From the NCBI GenBank assembly GCA_964017045.1, contig OZ024809.1, forward strand, positions 2,294,001 to 2,358,000: a stretch of 64,000 nt of DNA, given 5' to 3'. The DNA is from Omphiscola glabra (Eukaryota > Mollusca > Gastropoda > Lymnaeidae). The position numbers and the translations under genes are program-made. The notes beneath the pieces were generated by a model, which was not told the DNA's origin, searched no databases, and saw only the letters and a list, made by a program, of their open reading frames with translations. The stretch's first letter is position 1, and every line of letters begins with the position of its first letter. Shown here piece after piece: positions 1 through 14,000 of the stretch.

Positions 1-266
1 GGCCATCTTGAAAGACATTGCGCTTTGATTTTTATGGCAGATTACGGGTAGGTACACGTTAGCTTTCCTTTATAATCATTTATATCATTGGCTCTCGTAT
101 AATTATGGGATACGGTAGAACACACGTATTTTCGGAGACCACTATTGTGGATTTCAGGTGTCCAACATATCAAAACAAGTCGATGCCAGTTTTAGTTTCA
201 AACGAAAGCCAGTGACATATGACATATGCGATCAAGCGTGACGCGATATGGTTTAACCCTTGAGAT

Positions 267-420
267 GTCAGAACAATTACTTCAGATTATGGTCAGAACA
301 ATTACTTCAGATGGTCAGAACAATTACTTCAGATGGTCAGAACAATTACTTTAGATGGTCAGAACAATTACTTTAGATGGTCAGAACAATTACTTTAGAT
401 GGTCAGAACAATTATTTCAA
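267..420 (+). repeat. 22-bp minisatellite
   Basis: About seven units with core GGTCAGAACAATTACTTCAG. The preceding 266 bp show nothing recognisable. Confidence 0.9.
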
Positions 421-1289
421 TTACAAAGGGGAGGGGGTGTTGTGCATAAGAGGGTGTGAGGAGTTTAACTTGGGGTGGAAAAACAATAGAAAATCTACTT
501 TAATTAATTTTTTCTATTAAAGTTTATTTAAAGAACAAATGTGTACGTTTTCAACTTCATAAACTAAAGAGTTTACGGTAGGACAGCAAAAAGTCCGAGC
601 TATAAATAGTATGAACTGTAATCCCATTGGTGTGCGATCTGATGAAAAGCTTGATTTATACGCGGCCCAAACCTTTCCGAAATTTTGGGATCTTCAGTTC
701 TGTTAACGTGAGGCAGACGTGGCCAAGAGTGTTTTAGCCTTCTATCTTTTTCAGTGTTGTCAGTTTCCCCGGGGACCTGCGGGGCGCTGAATTTTTTGGG
801 TTGGCTGGCGTGGACTTTGTTGTTTAAGTGCAGGTTGAGATCGTGAACTTGAGCAGATGGTTTTAAGATATTTCTCTTAGAGAATCAAGGTAACAAAGCA
901 TTAAGGTAGCTTAGATTTTAAAAGTATATCAGAAAAAAAAACCACGGGATTAGAACATGTGACTCAATTGTTGTCAATCTTTTCTTTGGACTGCTAATAA
1001 GTCTAATCATAATTTATGCGAAGTTTGATTATAAATGTATAACTTCTCTGTGATTCATAAATTATAAACATAAACCCACGAGAAAGATTTATAAAAAAAA
1101 TTCTCTTTGCCGCACAACTTGTAAGAAATCAATTCTTATTATTTTAGCTTTAAGACTCATTTTTGCCCCCAAAAAAACCAAAGGAAGAAATTAAAACCAA
1201 CTAGCCTGGAAACATTTATTTCTAATCTGAGGAGTGTAAAATTGTTCATTTATTTAGCCAAAACCTGTAGATTTAAAAAAAATTGCCAT
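421..1289. other. Unique AT-rich DNA
   Basis: No gene, RNA or element recognised. Confidence 0.35.
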
Positions 1290-1415
1290 TCATTTAGTGG
1301 ATGGCAGGAAAGTTTCATTTATTTAGTGAACGGCAGGAAAGTTTCATTTATTTAGTGAACGGCAGGAAAGTTTTATTTATTTAGTGGATGGCAGGAAAGT
1401 TTCATTTATTTAATG
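1290..1415 (+). repeat. 29-bp repeat
   Basis: About four units with core TTTAGTGAACGGCAGGAAAG. Confidence 0.88.
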
Positions 1416-1440
1416 GTCAAGTGAAATCGTTTTGGGTGCC

Positions 1441-1695
1441 TCACGCACAACCTCCAAATCTATTGCGGAACACCTCTAGCTCTATTGCGGCACACCTCCA
1501 ACTCTATTGTGGCACACCTCAAACTCTATTGCGGCACACCTCAAACTCTATTACAGCACGCACATCTCCAACTCTATTGCGACACACCTCCAACTCTTGC
1601 GGCACACATCCAACTCTATTGTGACACACATCCAACTCTAATGCAACACACCTGCAACTCTATTGTAGCACACCTCCAGTCCTATTGCGGGACTA
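1441..1695 (+). repeat. 22-bp minisatellite
   Basis: About 11 units with core CACACCTCCAACTCTATTGC. Plus-strand frames across it are artefacts. Confidence 0.9.
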
Positions 1696-2016
1696 CTGAA
1701 AGTTCACCAAAAAAAAAAAAAGATATTTCTTTATTGGTGTTGCCTTATTTTTGTTCGATTGTCAAAATATCCGTGCAGGTAAGCTTTAAAATAAATCTTT
1801 AAAGACTTTTTGAACAAGTCGACTTAAAAACAAGAACCCCACCACAACAAAACAATGTCTAAATAAAAAGAGCAACCAATACACGTGAACAAATCTTAAA
1901 TTTAAATGTGAAAATATCGATCGACGTCTTTGAAAGCATGACTTAACGAGATGAACCCTTTGGGCAAATGGGAATACATTAGAATACTTTCGGCAACTCT
2001 TGTGGCTTTGACATTT

Positions 2017-2175
2017 TTACAATATTTTCTTCTAGCTGGAGTTAACCTTTTTGATACCAGTGACTTTAACATGTTTACGCTATCTTGTTCTAGCTGGCTT
2101 GAACACCTTGATACTCTTGTCTTTAACACGTAACGCTATTTTCTCCTAGCTGGCTTGAACACCTTGATACTTGGG
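2017..2175 (+). repeat. Degenerate ~58-bp tandem repeat before exon 1
   Basis: About three copies of a 57-58 bp unit with the core CTAGCTGGCTTGAACACC. The array ends about 20 bp before the start codon of the mucin-Ig gene and may therefore lie in the promoter or 5' UTR. No TATA box is obvious here. Confidence 0.6.
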
Positions 2176-2197
2176 GTTTTAAAAAGAAGAAAGGGAG

Positions 2198-2401
2198 ATG
2201 GACAAACTTCCACGACTTGAGGTAGTTGGTGACGAGGTGCTACGACGTTACGACGTCGTCCACCGCGCTCCGACGCCGACTTTTGAGATGGACAACATCT
2301 ACGACAGCTACGACAACTACAGTGTGAACCTGGACGAGAAGCCGCAGTGGCTGCAGACGATGGACAACAACAGGGACAACATTGGGTTCACCTTCTTGAA
2401 G
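2198..2401 (+). CDS. Mucin-Ig gene exon 1: cytoplasmic tail and start codon
   Basis: ATG at 2198 has G at -3 and G at +4 and is the first ATG after an in-frame TAA at 2180-2182. The exon encodes residues 1-68, acidic and tyrosine-rich (IYDSYDNYSVNLDEK near residues 35-48). It ends TTGAAG before a GTAAGG donor, phase 0. The last part of the exon (GACAACATTGGGTTCACC) recurs twice in altered form just inside the intron. Confidence 0.7.
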
Positions 2402-5400
2402 GTAAGGTTCAAAGACAACATTGTGTTTACGTTATTGAGAGGACAGCATTGTGTTTACGTTATTGATAAGACAACATTGGGTTTACTTCATGGTTAGTCC
2501 AGCCACATCTTGAAAGTATAAAATGAATGTGTTCCTTTTTCTTATCATCTTTCACATATTTTTTTTAAAGACCTCTTCAAAATACCCGTATTTCACTTTA
2601 AACTCCACACTCCACACACACACACCTTCTCTTATTATCTATAATTACCCCCCCCCCCCACCACAGTTGTTTTGGGGCTGCAAAGAGCTTTAATCAAAAG
2701 GCCCAATCAGGGCGTACTTTGTCTGTATAAAGGATAGTCAATATTAAGTTTAATAAAAAATTATCTTTAAAATAAAGTTAAGATTACTTGGTAGTCGAAG
2801 AATAAAAAACAAAGAAAAAAAAACCAAAAAATTAATTTTTGGGGGTGAGATTTATGCAAGTCTAGAAAACAAATCACAGAAATGATTTTATTCTAACGAA
2901 GTCTAAATTAGGATTTTAATTCATTCGTATTCAAGAATTTCCTGTCACATTTTGTATCAACCATGACTGCCATACCAAATTTCTATGCGCATAAAAGGCC
3001 GTTTACATATACATGTAGCAATTTCATTGTCAACTAACACAACCCATTGTACGATGTTATACATAACACTACGTCGTTGTCAACTAACAGAACCCATTGT
3101 ACGATGTTATACATAACACTATGTCGTTGTCAACTAACAGAACCCATTGTACGATGTTATACATAAAACTACGTCATTGTCATCTAACACAACCCATTGT
3201 ACGATGCTACATATAACACTATGTCATTGTCAACTTACAGAATCCACTATACGATGAAGTGTGGCCCTCTAATTACAACAAGGCTCCATTTTACGTCACC
3301 GACATGGGGTCCGCCTCCGGAGCTTCCACTCCGAGTACAGATGACGACAAAAAGAGGCGGCGCCGACGTCTGGTTACGTGTGTGATTGTCACCCTCATCC
3401 TGGCCATCCTCTTTTTCACAGCAGGAATCATCGCTCTGGGATTTCTGACAGCCATGGGCGGGACGAGTAAGTTGTTTGAAAAGTATGGTTAGACCAGGCA
3501 AAATGTTTGACAGGTATGGTGGGCCAGGCAAAATGTTTGACAGGTGTGGTGGGCCAGGCAAAATATTTGACAGGTATGGTGGACCAGGCAAAATGTTTGA
3601 CAGGTATGGTGGGCCAGGCAAAATGTATGACAGGTATAGTGGGCCAGGCAATAATGTTTGACAGGTATGGTGGGCCAGGCAATAATGTTTGACAGGTATG
3701 GTGCGCCAGGCAATAATGTTTGACAGGTATGGTGGGCCAGGCAAAATGTTTGACAGGTATGGTGGGCCAGGCAAAATGTTTGACAGGTATGGTGGGCCAG
3801 GCAAAATGTTTAACAGGTATGGTGGGCCAGGCAATAATACTTGACAGGTATGGTGGGCCAGGCAATATGTTTGACAGGTATGGTGGGCCAGGCAAATGTT
3901 TGACAGGTGTGGTGGGCCAGGCAAATGTTTGACAGGTGTGGTGGGCCAGGCAATAATGTTTGACAGGTATGATTAGACTAGGCAAAATGTTTGACAAGTA
4001 TAAATGGGCCAGGTATCATGTTGACATGTGTAGTTATTAAAAAAAAGTAGAGTTATATTTACGTAGTAGCAAAAATTTATTAGGTGATAATTTTTTAAAA
4101 TTAAATAACCAATATATATGGGTTTATTATTAGACGATTATATAATAGATTCCGTGTACATCTTCGTCTTATTGAACGAAATCAGCGATTGCCTGTCTCA
4201 TCCCGTTTTAACGGAAAACGAACATAAAAGCACATGACATGTATCCATCAGGGAACTGATTTCTCACCCCCCATGGACCAGTAGGAGAAAAAAAAAGAAA
4301 AAAAAATTAATACAGATTTTGGACACCAATTCACCATGTACAATAATGAAAGACTCTTTTACTAGCAATCTTCTAGTTGCTTAAGACAACTTCCCGAAAA
4401 CGCCTTGGTAACACGTAGATTTTCGTCTTCAGACAACTTCCAGTACCATAATAATATTCCCTCTCGTGCAGTGGTTCTCAACTTTCCTTATGCTGCGACC
4501 CTTTATTACAAGTCCTCATGTTTTTGTGACCCACAACCATAACATTATTTTCGTTTCTACTTCATAAATATTTGTATTCCGATGGTCTTAGGTGACCAAT
4601 GTAAGGGTCGTTCGACCCCCAAGGGGGTCGCGACACACGGGTTTAGAGCCGCTGTTCTAGTGACAAACTATGTTCAATTCTTTCTCATTGTCATTTGTTT
4701 CTTGTTGTGTGCTGACGAAGACTTCTAAGCGATACGTCTTTTTGGTTGTCCTTTTTTTTTTTCTTTTTACTTTTCACAAAGCCCGTTCTACTATTTTATT
4801 AATAATCATAATAAATGTGTGTGCTATGAAAAAATTAGTTTCCCCCATTTTCTATTTTTTTAAGGCCTGCAAGAGAATCCCCTCTTCCAGTTGAACAATG
4901 GCACCGGACGTTTTACCACTGCGACTCCTGACACTAGCGGTTCCATTACAATGACCCCTTCGGGAACTACGAGGGATGTCAGCTATGCGACCGTGGAACA
5001 TTCACATGTTGCCACCACATCAGTGGCAGGGATAGGATCAACAACAGATGCGATGACGACGACTGCAGCATCGTACGACAGCAACACAAACAACACAACA
5101 TTAAAGTTGACATCGACAACCAGCGACTATCCGGGAATTACTCAGCAGCGATCAACAGATGTCTCAACCACAGCTTCAACTACGTCTGAAGCAACAACAA
5201 AAACAGCAATCATCACACCATCACAAACAACAACAAATATACCAATAATTACCATACCAACAGCAACTACCACACCAACTACCACACCAACTATCACACC
5301 AACAACAACAATGACACCACAAACAACTACAAAAACAATAATAAGCCCACTAATAACTACACAAACAACAACTACCACACCAACAACAACCACCACCACA

Positions 5401-8400
5401 CCAACAACAACCACCACACCGACAACAACAACCACCACACCAACAACCACAGAACCAACAACAACAACCACCACACCAACAACAACCACCATACCAACAA
5501 CAACAACAACAACCATGCCAACAACAACTATACCCATACCAACAAAAACCACCACCACACCAACAACAACCACAACCACACAAACAACAACCACAACCAC
5601 AACCACACCAACAACAACCACAACCACACCAACAACAGCAACCACCACACCCACAACCACAGAACAAACAACAACCCCCACACCACCACCAACAACCACA
5701 GAACCAACAACAACCACCACCACACCAATAGCAACCGCAGAATCAACAACAGCAACCACCACACCAACACCAACAACCAACACATCAACAACAACCACAA
5801 CCACACCAACAACAACCACTACACCAACAACAACCACCACCCCAACCACAGAACCAACAACACCAACCATCACACCAACAACAACACCCACAACAACCAC
5901 ACCAACAACAACAACCACTATACCAACAGCAACCACCACCACACCTACAACAACAACCACCACACCAACAACAACCTACCCAACATCAACAATAACCACA
6001 CCAACAACAACCACCACCACGACACCAACAACAACTACCACCACAACAACATTTACAGAACCAACAACAACCACCACCACACAAACAACAACCACTGAGC
6101 CAACAACAACTATGACCACACCAACAACAACAACTACCACACCAACAACAACTACCACTACAACAACAACAACTACTACCACACCAACAACAACAACCAC
6201 CACCACACCAACAACCACCACCACACCAGCAACAACCACTACCACACCAGAAACAACAACCACCATACCAACAACAACCACCACCACCCCAACAATAACA
6301 ACCACAACACCAACAACAACCACCATACCACCAACAACCACACAAACAACAACCACCACCACACCAACAACAACCACCACCACACCAACAATAACCACCA
6401 CCACACCGACAACAACCCCGACCACACCAACAACAGCCACCACCTTCCTAACAACAACAACTACCACACCAACAACCACCACCACACCAACAACAACAAC
6501 TACCACACCAACAACCACCACCACACCAACAACAACAACTACCACACCAACAACCATCACCACACCAACAACAACTACCACACCAACAACCACCACAACA
6601 ACAACAACATCTACCACACCAACAACATCCACAACAACACCTACAACGACAACCACCACCACCACACCAACAACAACAACTACCACACCAACAACCACCA
6701 CCACACCAACAACAACCACCACCATACCAACAACAACAACTACCACACCAACAACAACCACCACACCAACAACAACAACTACCACACCAACAACCACCAC
6801 CACCACACCAACAACAACTACCACACCAACAACCACCACCACACCAACAACAACCACTACACCAACAACCACACCAACAACAACCACTGCACCAACAACC
6901 ACCACTCCAACAACCACCACCACACCAACAACAACCACTACACCAACAACCACCATACCAACAACAACCACTGCACCAACATCCACCACACCAACAACCA
7001 CCACCACACTGACAACAACTACCACACCAACAACAACCATTACACCAACAACAACAACCACACCAACAACAACTACAACCACACCAACAACAACCACTGA
7101 ACCAACAACAACAACCACCACATCAACAACAACCACTGAACCAACAACAACCACCACACCAACAACAACAACCACCACCCAAACAACAACAACCATGACA
7201 CCAACAACCACCTACCCAACAACAACAACCACCACACCAACAACAACCACTGAACCAACAACAAACACCACACCAACAATAACAACCACCACCCAAACAA
7301 CAACCACCACACCAACAACAACCACCACACCAACAACAACTACCACACCAACAACAACAACCACACCAACAACAACTACCACCACCCAAACAACAACAAC
7401 CACCACACCAACAACAACCACCACACCAACAACAACTACCACACCAACAACAACAACCACACCAACAACAACTACCACCACACCAACAATAACCACCACC
7501 ACACCAACAACAACCAGCACCACACCAACAACCACCACCACCCCAACAACAACAACAACCACCACACCAACAACAACAACTACCACACCAACAACAACCA
7601 CCACCACACCAACAACAACAACTACCACAACAACAACAACCACCACCATACCAATGACAACTACCACACCAACAACAACCACCACAACACCAACAACAAC
7701 AACTACCACACCAACAACAACCACCACCATACCAACGACAACCACCACACCAACAACAACCACTGAACCAACAACAACAACCACCACCACACCAACAACA
7801 ACCACCACACCAACAACAACTACCACACCAACAACAACAACCCCACCAACAACAACTACCACACCAACAACAACAACAACTACCACACCAACAACCACAC
7901 CAACAACAACCACCACCACACCAACAACAACCACTACACCAACAACCACCACACCAACAACTACAACCACCACACAAACCACAACTACAGCAACAACAAC
8001 CACCACCAAACCAACAACAACCACCACACCAACTACAACAACCATCACCACACCAAGAACTAGCACACCTACAACTACTTCCACACCTACAACAACAACT
8101 ATTCTCACAAGTACTAGTACAACAATGGGCACAACAACACCAGCTCCATGTAAGTATATTTTTTTTTAAAGGTAAGAGCTACACACAGTCAGCTGTGAAT
8201 AACCCTTAACGTTATTCCGGATCGGCTGCAGTGAATGTTAAGAAATTTTATTAAAACTATTCACTAATTTTTAGTGCTTCTTTTTTAAAAACTTTAAAAA
8301 AAAAAAAAAAATTCTTTTAAAATGGGAAATATTAATTAGTAAATCATCAAAGAAGCTTCATTTGTGTGTAGAAACAACACCAACAGCAAACATAGAACAG

Positions 8401-11005
8401 ACAACAACAACCACCACAACAACCACAATGCCTACAAAATCCTGTGTCTAGTGACTTAGCTCTTTACCCAGGCCTAGAACAATAATCTAATTGAACACAA
8501 ACATTTTTTAAAGACGAAATTAAACACACTAAGAAATGAAATTCATTAAGCAAAGAAAGAATGCGCAGAAGGGTAGTAAGGCACTCTGAAGCAATAGTAA
8601 GGCACTCTGAAGCAATAGTAAGGCACTCTGAAGCAATAGTAAGGCACTCTGAAGCAATAGTAAGGCACTCTGAAGCAATAGTAAGGCACTCTGAAGCAAT
8701 AGTAAGGCACTCTGAAGCAATAGTAAGGCACTCTATGTAGCCATAGTAAGGCACTCTGAAGCAATAGTAAGGCACTCTGAAGCAATAGTAAGGCACTCTA
8801 TGTAGCCATAGTAAGGCACTCTGAAGCAATAGTAAGGCACTCTGAAGGAATAGTAAGGCACTCTGAAGCAATAGTAAGGCGCTCTATGAAGCCATAGTAA
8901 GACACTCTATGAAGTCATAGTAAGGCACTCTATTTAGCCATAGTAAGGCACTCTGAAGCAATAGTAAGGCCCTCTATGAAGTCATAGTAAGGCACTCTAT
9001 TTAGCCATAGTAAGGCACTCTGAAGCAATAGTAAGGCCCTCTATGAAGTCATAGTAAGGCACTCTATGTAGCCATAGTAAGGCACTCTGAAGCAATAGTA
9101 AGGCCCTCTATGAAGTCATAGTAAGGCACTCTATGAAGCCATAGTAAGGCACTTTGAAGCAATAGTAAGGCCCTCTATGAAGCCATAGTAAGCCACTCTA
9201 TGAAGTCATAGTAAGGCACTCTATGAAGCCATGTTAAGGCACTCTATGAAGCCATAGTAAGGCCCTCTATGAAGCCATAGTAAGGCACTCTATGAAGCCA
9301 TAGTAAGGCACTCTATGAAGCCATAGTAAGGCACTATGAAGCCATATTAAGGTCCTCTATGTAGCCATAGTAAGGCACTCTATGAAGCCATAGTAAGGCT
9401 CTCTATGAAGCCATAGTAATGCACTCTATGTAGCCATAGTAAGGCACTCTATGAAACCATAGTAAGGCACTCTATGCAGCCATAGTAAGGCACTCTATGA
9501 AGTTATTGTATGGTCCTCTATGTAGCCAAAGGATTCCAATTAAACTTAGAAGAAATAAAAAAAAAAATTCCATCTAATATCTGGAAACTATATAATTGTC
9601 TGCACAGACTTTCTTTGCGAGCAGAAAGAAAGCTTTTAATGAGTAGACTTCAACGACTGCTTACCACCAATTGATCAGAGTCTAATTGCCTAATTGCCGT
9701 AACACCATCCCCAACCCCTCTCAAAATCCTACATATTTGGATCGCTGGTTATTGCACGCGAAGGGGGTTTGGGTTGTTGGGTTGTTGTTGTTCTCTTGTC
9801 ATCTTTGCTTATTTCCCCATCACTCAGACGTGACCGTATAACAGAGCGAGAGGGTCACTCGTGATCAAAACAAAATTATGTTAGAAATTTACCATCCCCA
9901 TGGATTTGTAAACTTTTTTTTTTTTTTAAATTAAAACTCAAATGGATTTGTGAAGTGGGAAACAAATCGTTAAAAAGGGCGGATTCATCTTTCAAAATCC
10001 CAACACAGATAAGTTTCCATAACTTTCTTATTATTGATTTTGATCTTTTAATCAGGTCACTCAAAAAAAAAAAATACAAAACATATTTTTGTTTTAAAAA
10101 AGGGGGTGGGGGTGAAACAAAATGAATGAAGTACATCCTGGAGAATATTCATCTAAGAGTAACAATTTTTCAATGTAAACTATTTCAAGGGAAGCAACTG
10201 AAAATTATAAATCGAATAAAGTTGTCTCCCTGGATTTTAAATAGTCTAATTGTCTTCTTTAAAAAAATTTGATTTTTTTTTATTTTTCGCTAAATATTTT
10301 TCGTCGAAATAAGTTTTCAAAGATTGAGAAAAAATCTTTTGCTAAGAAGATTTAAAGGCTTTAAAAGAAAAAAAAAATGCAAGCCATGAATAGGAATTTT
10401 TAGATTTAACAAAAGGTTTAAAGGAGCAATCGTTAAATAATGCAACTATTTCACTGATGGAAAAGATTGCAGCCAAGCAATCCCAGTGTAGACCGAATAT
10501 CTCCAAGTTATTAACAGCCCCCTCCCCCCCCTCCCCCCAAGAAATTTTTTTTTCTTAAGGCAGGTTTAGCACGGTGTATGTGGATTAGAGAAAGTCGGAC
10601 GGATGCATATCTCTCCCTGAGAATGTCCTAATTAGCCCGATTCGATGAATTAATGTGAGGCAAAAGACTTCAACCCATGGGAAGTGACGCTGGCCGTGGG
10701 GCCCCTTTACAAGAGTTTTCTTAACTGAATGGGCCCCTTGGCGGAAATTCTGAAATTTTTGTTTTATGGCCAGGTGTAGATAGCGATGGAGGTGGGTGGG
10801 GCATGGGGAAGTGATTTCTGTAATAGATCATCGAGAAACGCCCAGGGCATTCAGTCTCTCTCTCCTCTCTCTGTCTCTAATCTCTCTCTCTTTCTCCATA
10901 TGTCTCTTCTCTCTCTCTTTCTCTGTCTATATCTTCTCTCTCTCTTACTCTGTCTGTCTCTTCTCTTTCTCTATCTGTTTCTTCTCTCTCACATTCTCTG
11001 TATGT

Positions 11006-11040
<35 letters not shown>

Positions 11041-14000
11041 CTCTGTCTGTTTCTCTCTCTCTGTCACCATCTTTATTTTCCTGAATGTCGGTCTGTATCT
11101 CCCTGTCTCTGTCGCACCCACTTTCTCTCACATACACTCTCTTTATCTCCATCCGTCTCTTTCTCTTAGTTTCGACGGTGATAACATTACTGCGAATATT
11201 GAGTTGTCTAGGACTAGGTCCCTACTGTATGGCCACAGCAAGCAATGTAAGTGTCTAGAAACTAAAACTCTGTCTAGGACTAGGTCCCTTCTGTATGGCC
11301 AAAGCAAGAAATGTAAGTTTTAGAAACTAGAACTCTGTCTAGGACTAGGTCCCTTCTGTATGGCCACAGCAAGCAATATAATTGTTTAGAAACTAGAAAC
11401 CTGTCTAGGACTAGGTCCCTTCTGTATGGCCACAGCAAGCAATATAATTGTTTAGAAACTAGAACCCTGTCTAGAACTAGGTCCCTTCTGTATGGCCACA
11501 GCAAGCAATGTAAGTGTATAGAAACTAGAACTCTGTTGCTGACTCCTAGTCCCTACAAGGCTGACAAATACTTTCAAGTAAAATAATCACGAGCAGGTTC
11601 AAAGTTAAATTTGTTCTTCTATACTCAAATACAGTGTGAAACCATGTCCACAAAATCCCTACCAAGTTATAACTGACTTTCACAATAGAAACACGTGTCC
11701 AAAACAACACCAATAACAACAACGAATCCTATCAGAAATTTTAAGAAGCACTCGACTCCTTAAAAAAAGTACCAAGATTCACTCCTAGAAAATGTATTAA
11801 TTTCTAAAAAAAAATATTAAGTATTCACTGACTCCCTCACTTGTTGCAATGCATTCACTGACTCCCTCACTTCTTGCAATGCATTCACTGACTCCCTCAC
11901 TTCTTGCAATGCATTCACTGACTCCCTCACTTCTTGCAATGCATTCACTGACTCTCTCACTTCTTGCAATGCATTCACTGACTCCCTCACTTCTTGCAAT
12001 GCATTCACTGACTCCCTCACTTCTTGCAATGCATTCACTGACTCCCTCACTTCTTGCAATGCATTCACCGACTCCCTCACTTGTTGCAATGCATTCACTG
12101 ACTCCCTCACTTCTTGCAATGCATTCACTGACTCTCTCACTTCTTGCAATGCATTCACTGACTCCCTCACTTCTTGCAATGCATTCACCGACTCCCTCAC
12201 TTGTTGCAATGCATTCACTGACTCCCTCACTTCTTGCAATGCATTCACTGACTCCCTCACTTCTTGCAATGCATTCACTGACTCTCTCACTTCTTGCAAT
12301 GCATTCACTGACTCCCTCACTTCTTGCAATGCATTCTAATGTTCACAACAATACTTTAAGGCTTTGTGCGTGTATGTGTGTGTCTGTGTATGTGTGTGTG
12401 TGTATATAAACCATGTTTAAAAAAAAAAAATATTTTTTTTTCTCTGAAATCGGTAGTATAAATTAGTGGTACAAAATTTACAACTATTATTATTTTTTAA
12501 ATTTAAATAATGATACTAAATACTGTGTGACAACCTGTGTGTCAACCTGTGTGTCAACCTGTGTGTAAACCTGTGTGTCAACCTGTTTGTCAACCTGTGT
12601 GTCAACCTGTGTGTCAACCTGTTTGTCAACCTGTGTGTCAACCTGTTTGTCAACCTGTTTGTCAACCTGTTTGTCAACCTGTTTGTCAACCTGTGTTTCA
12701 AGCAGTTGAATATAGTCTTGTTTTGATAAAACCGTTTTTGTTCCCTGTATAGACTACGGTGTCAATATTGATTTGATTCACTCGTTTCTTCCCCCCCCCC
12801 CTCACATCTCCACACCCCCACACCCCCACAGCCATGACCATGCTGATCTCACCTTTCCCGGCCTTCGGTACTGCTGAGATCACGTGCACGTTCATCGGAG
12901 GCCAGTACCAACTCATGGCCATGTTCAGAGAGGATAACACGTCTTCGACAGGGTTCTCCCCCTTGGCCGCCTTCACGCCCAACGCTCCCCCGACTTCGAA
13001 TGGTGACCCCAATCTGTACGAGGTCAGCCAGTAAGTAGCAGCTTCTGTTTGTTTTATGGGTGACCCCAACCTGTACGAAGTCAGCCAGTAAGTAGCACCT
13101 TCTGTTTGTTTTATGGGTGACCCCAACCTGTACGAGGTCAGCCAGTAAGTAGCACCTTCTGTTTGTTTTATGGGTGACCCCAACCTGTACGAGGTCAGCC
13201 AGTAAGTAGCACCTTCTGTTTGTTTTATGGATGACCCCAACCTGTACGAGGTCAGCCAGTAAGTAGCACATTCTGTTTGTTTTATGGGTGACCCCAACCT
13301 GTACGAGGTCAGCCAGTAAGTAGCACCTCATCCTTGTTTTATGAATATATTCTCCCGACTAGCAACTATTTATGTTTTTCTAGACGCCAATTAAAGTGGG
13401 ACATCAAATCGTGTTTTTCAATAAAGTTGTGAATTTAAACTCTAAATTCATTCTAAATTTTTTACATAAAACATTTAAACATAAATCATCCAACTCTTGT
13501 TTATAAACTCAATTTTTTGAGCTTCTCAAAGTTGTTTACTTTCAAATATCATTTTTGAAAAAAAGTAAATTTAAAAAATTTAATTTAAGGTTTTTTGTGT
13601 GTTTTACACTAGACTATAGTTACATCTCATACGCAATGTTCCCTTTAAGCTGCGCAGCCAAAGTTTCATAAAAATGAACAGATACGCTGTACTCTGCAGC
13701 CGGAATTATACAGTTTTTTATAACATACACATCTTGTTTTCAATTTGATTAAGATCCATATTTTTGTCTTCTACTTTTTACGTAGAAATTTTTTTATTTA
13801 CATACTTACCGATACATACCGGATAAAGCTAGCCTCGTTTTGAACCACAACGGCCTTTACTTCAATTTCGATGCGCCTACTGCGCAGTGAATGTGTATAA
13901 AGTAAATAAATCGCAAATATCTCGTAACTAGAGTCTAGTTTAGTATAAATGTGGTAGTTAATTATTTTTAATAATGTTTTAACCATAATGTCTAAACGTC

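Noticed and set aside
5142..8132. Long minus-strand frames rich in Val, Gly, Cys or Leu
   Set aside because: They are the reverse complement of the ACA/ACC mucin repeat and have no independent coding signal.
11820..12336. CRISPR-like 30-bp repeats
   Set aside because: No spacers; a simple head-to-tail minisatellite.
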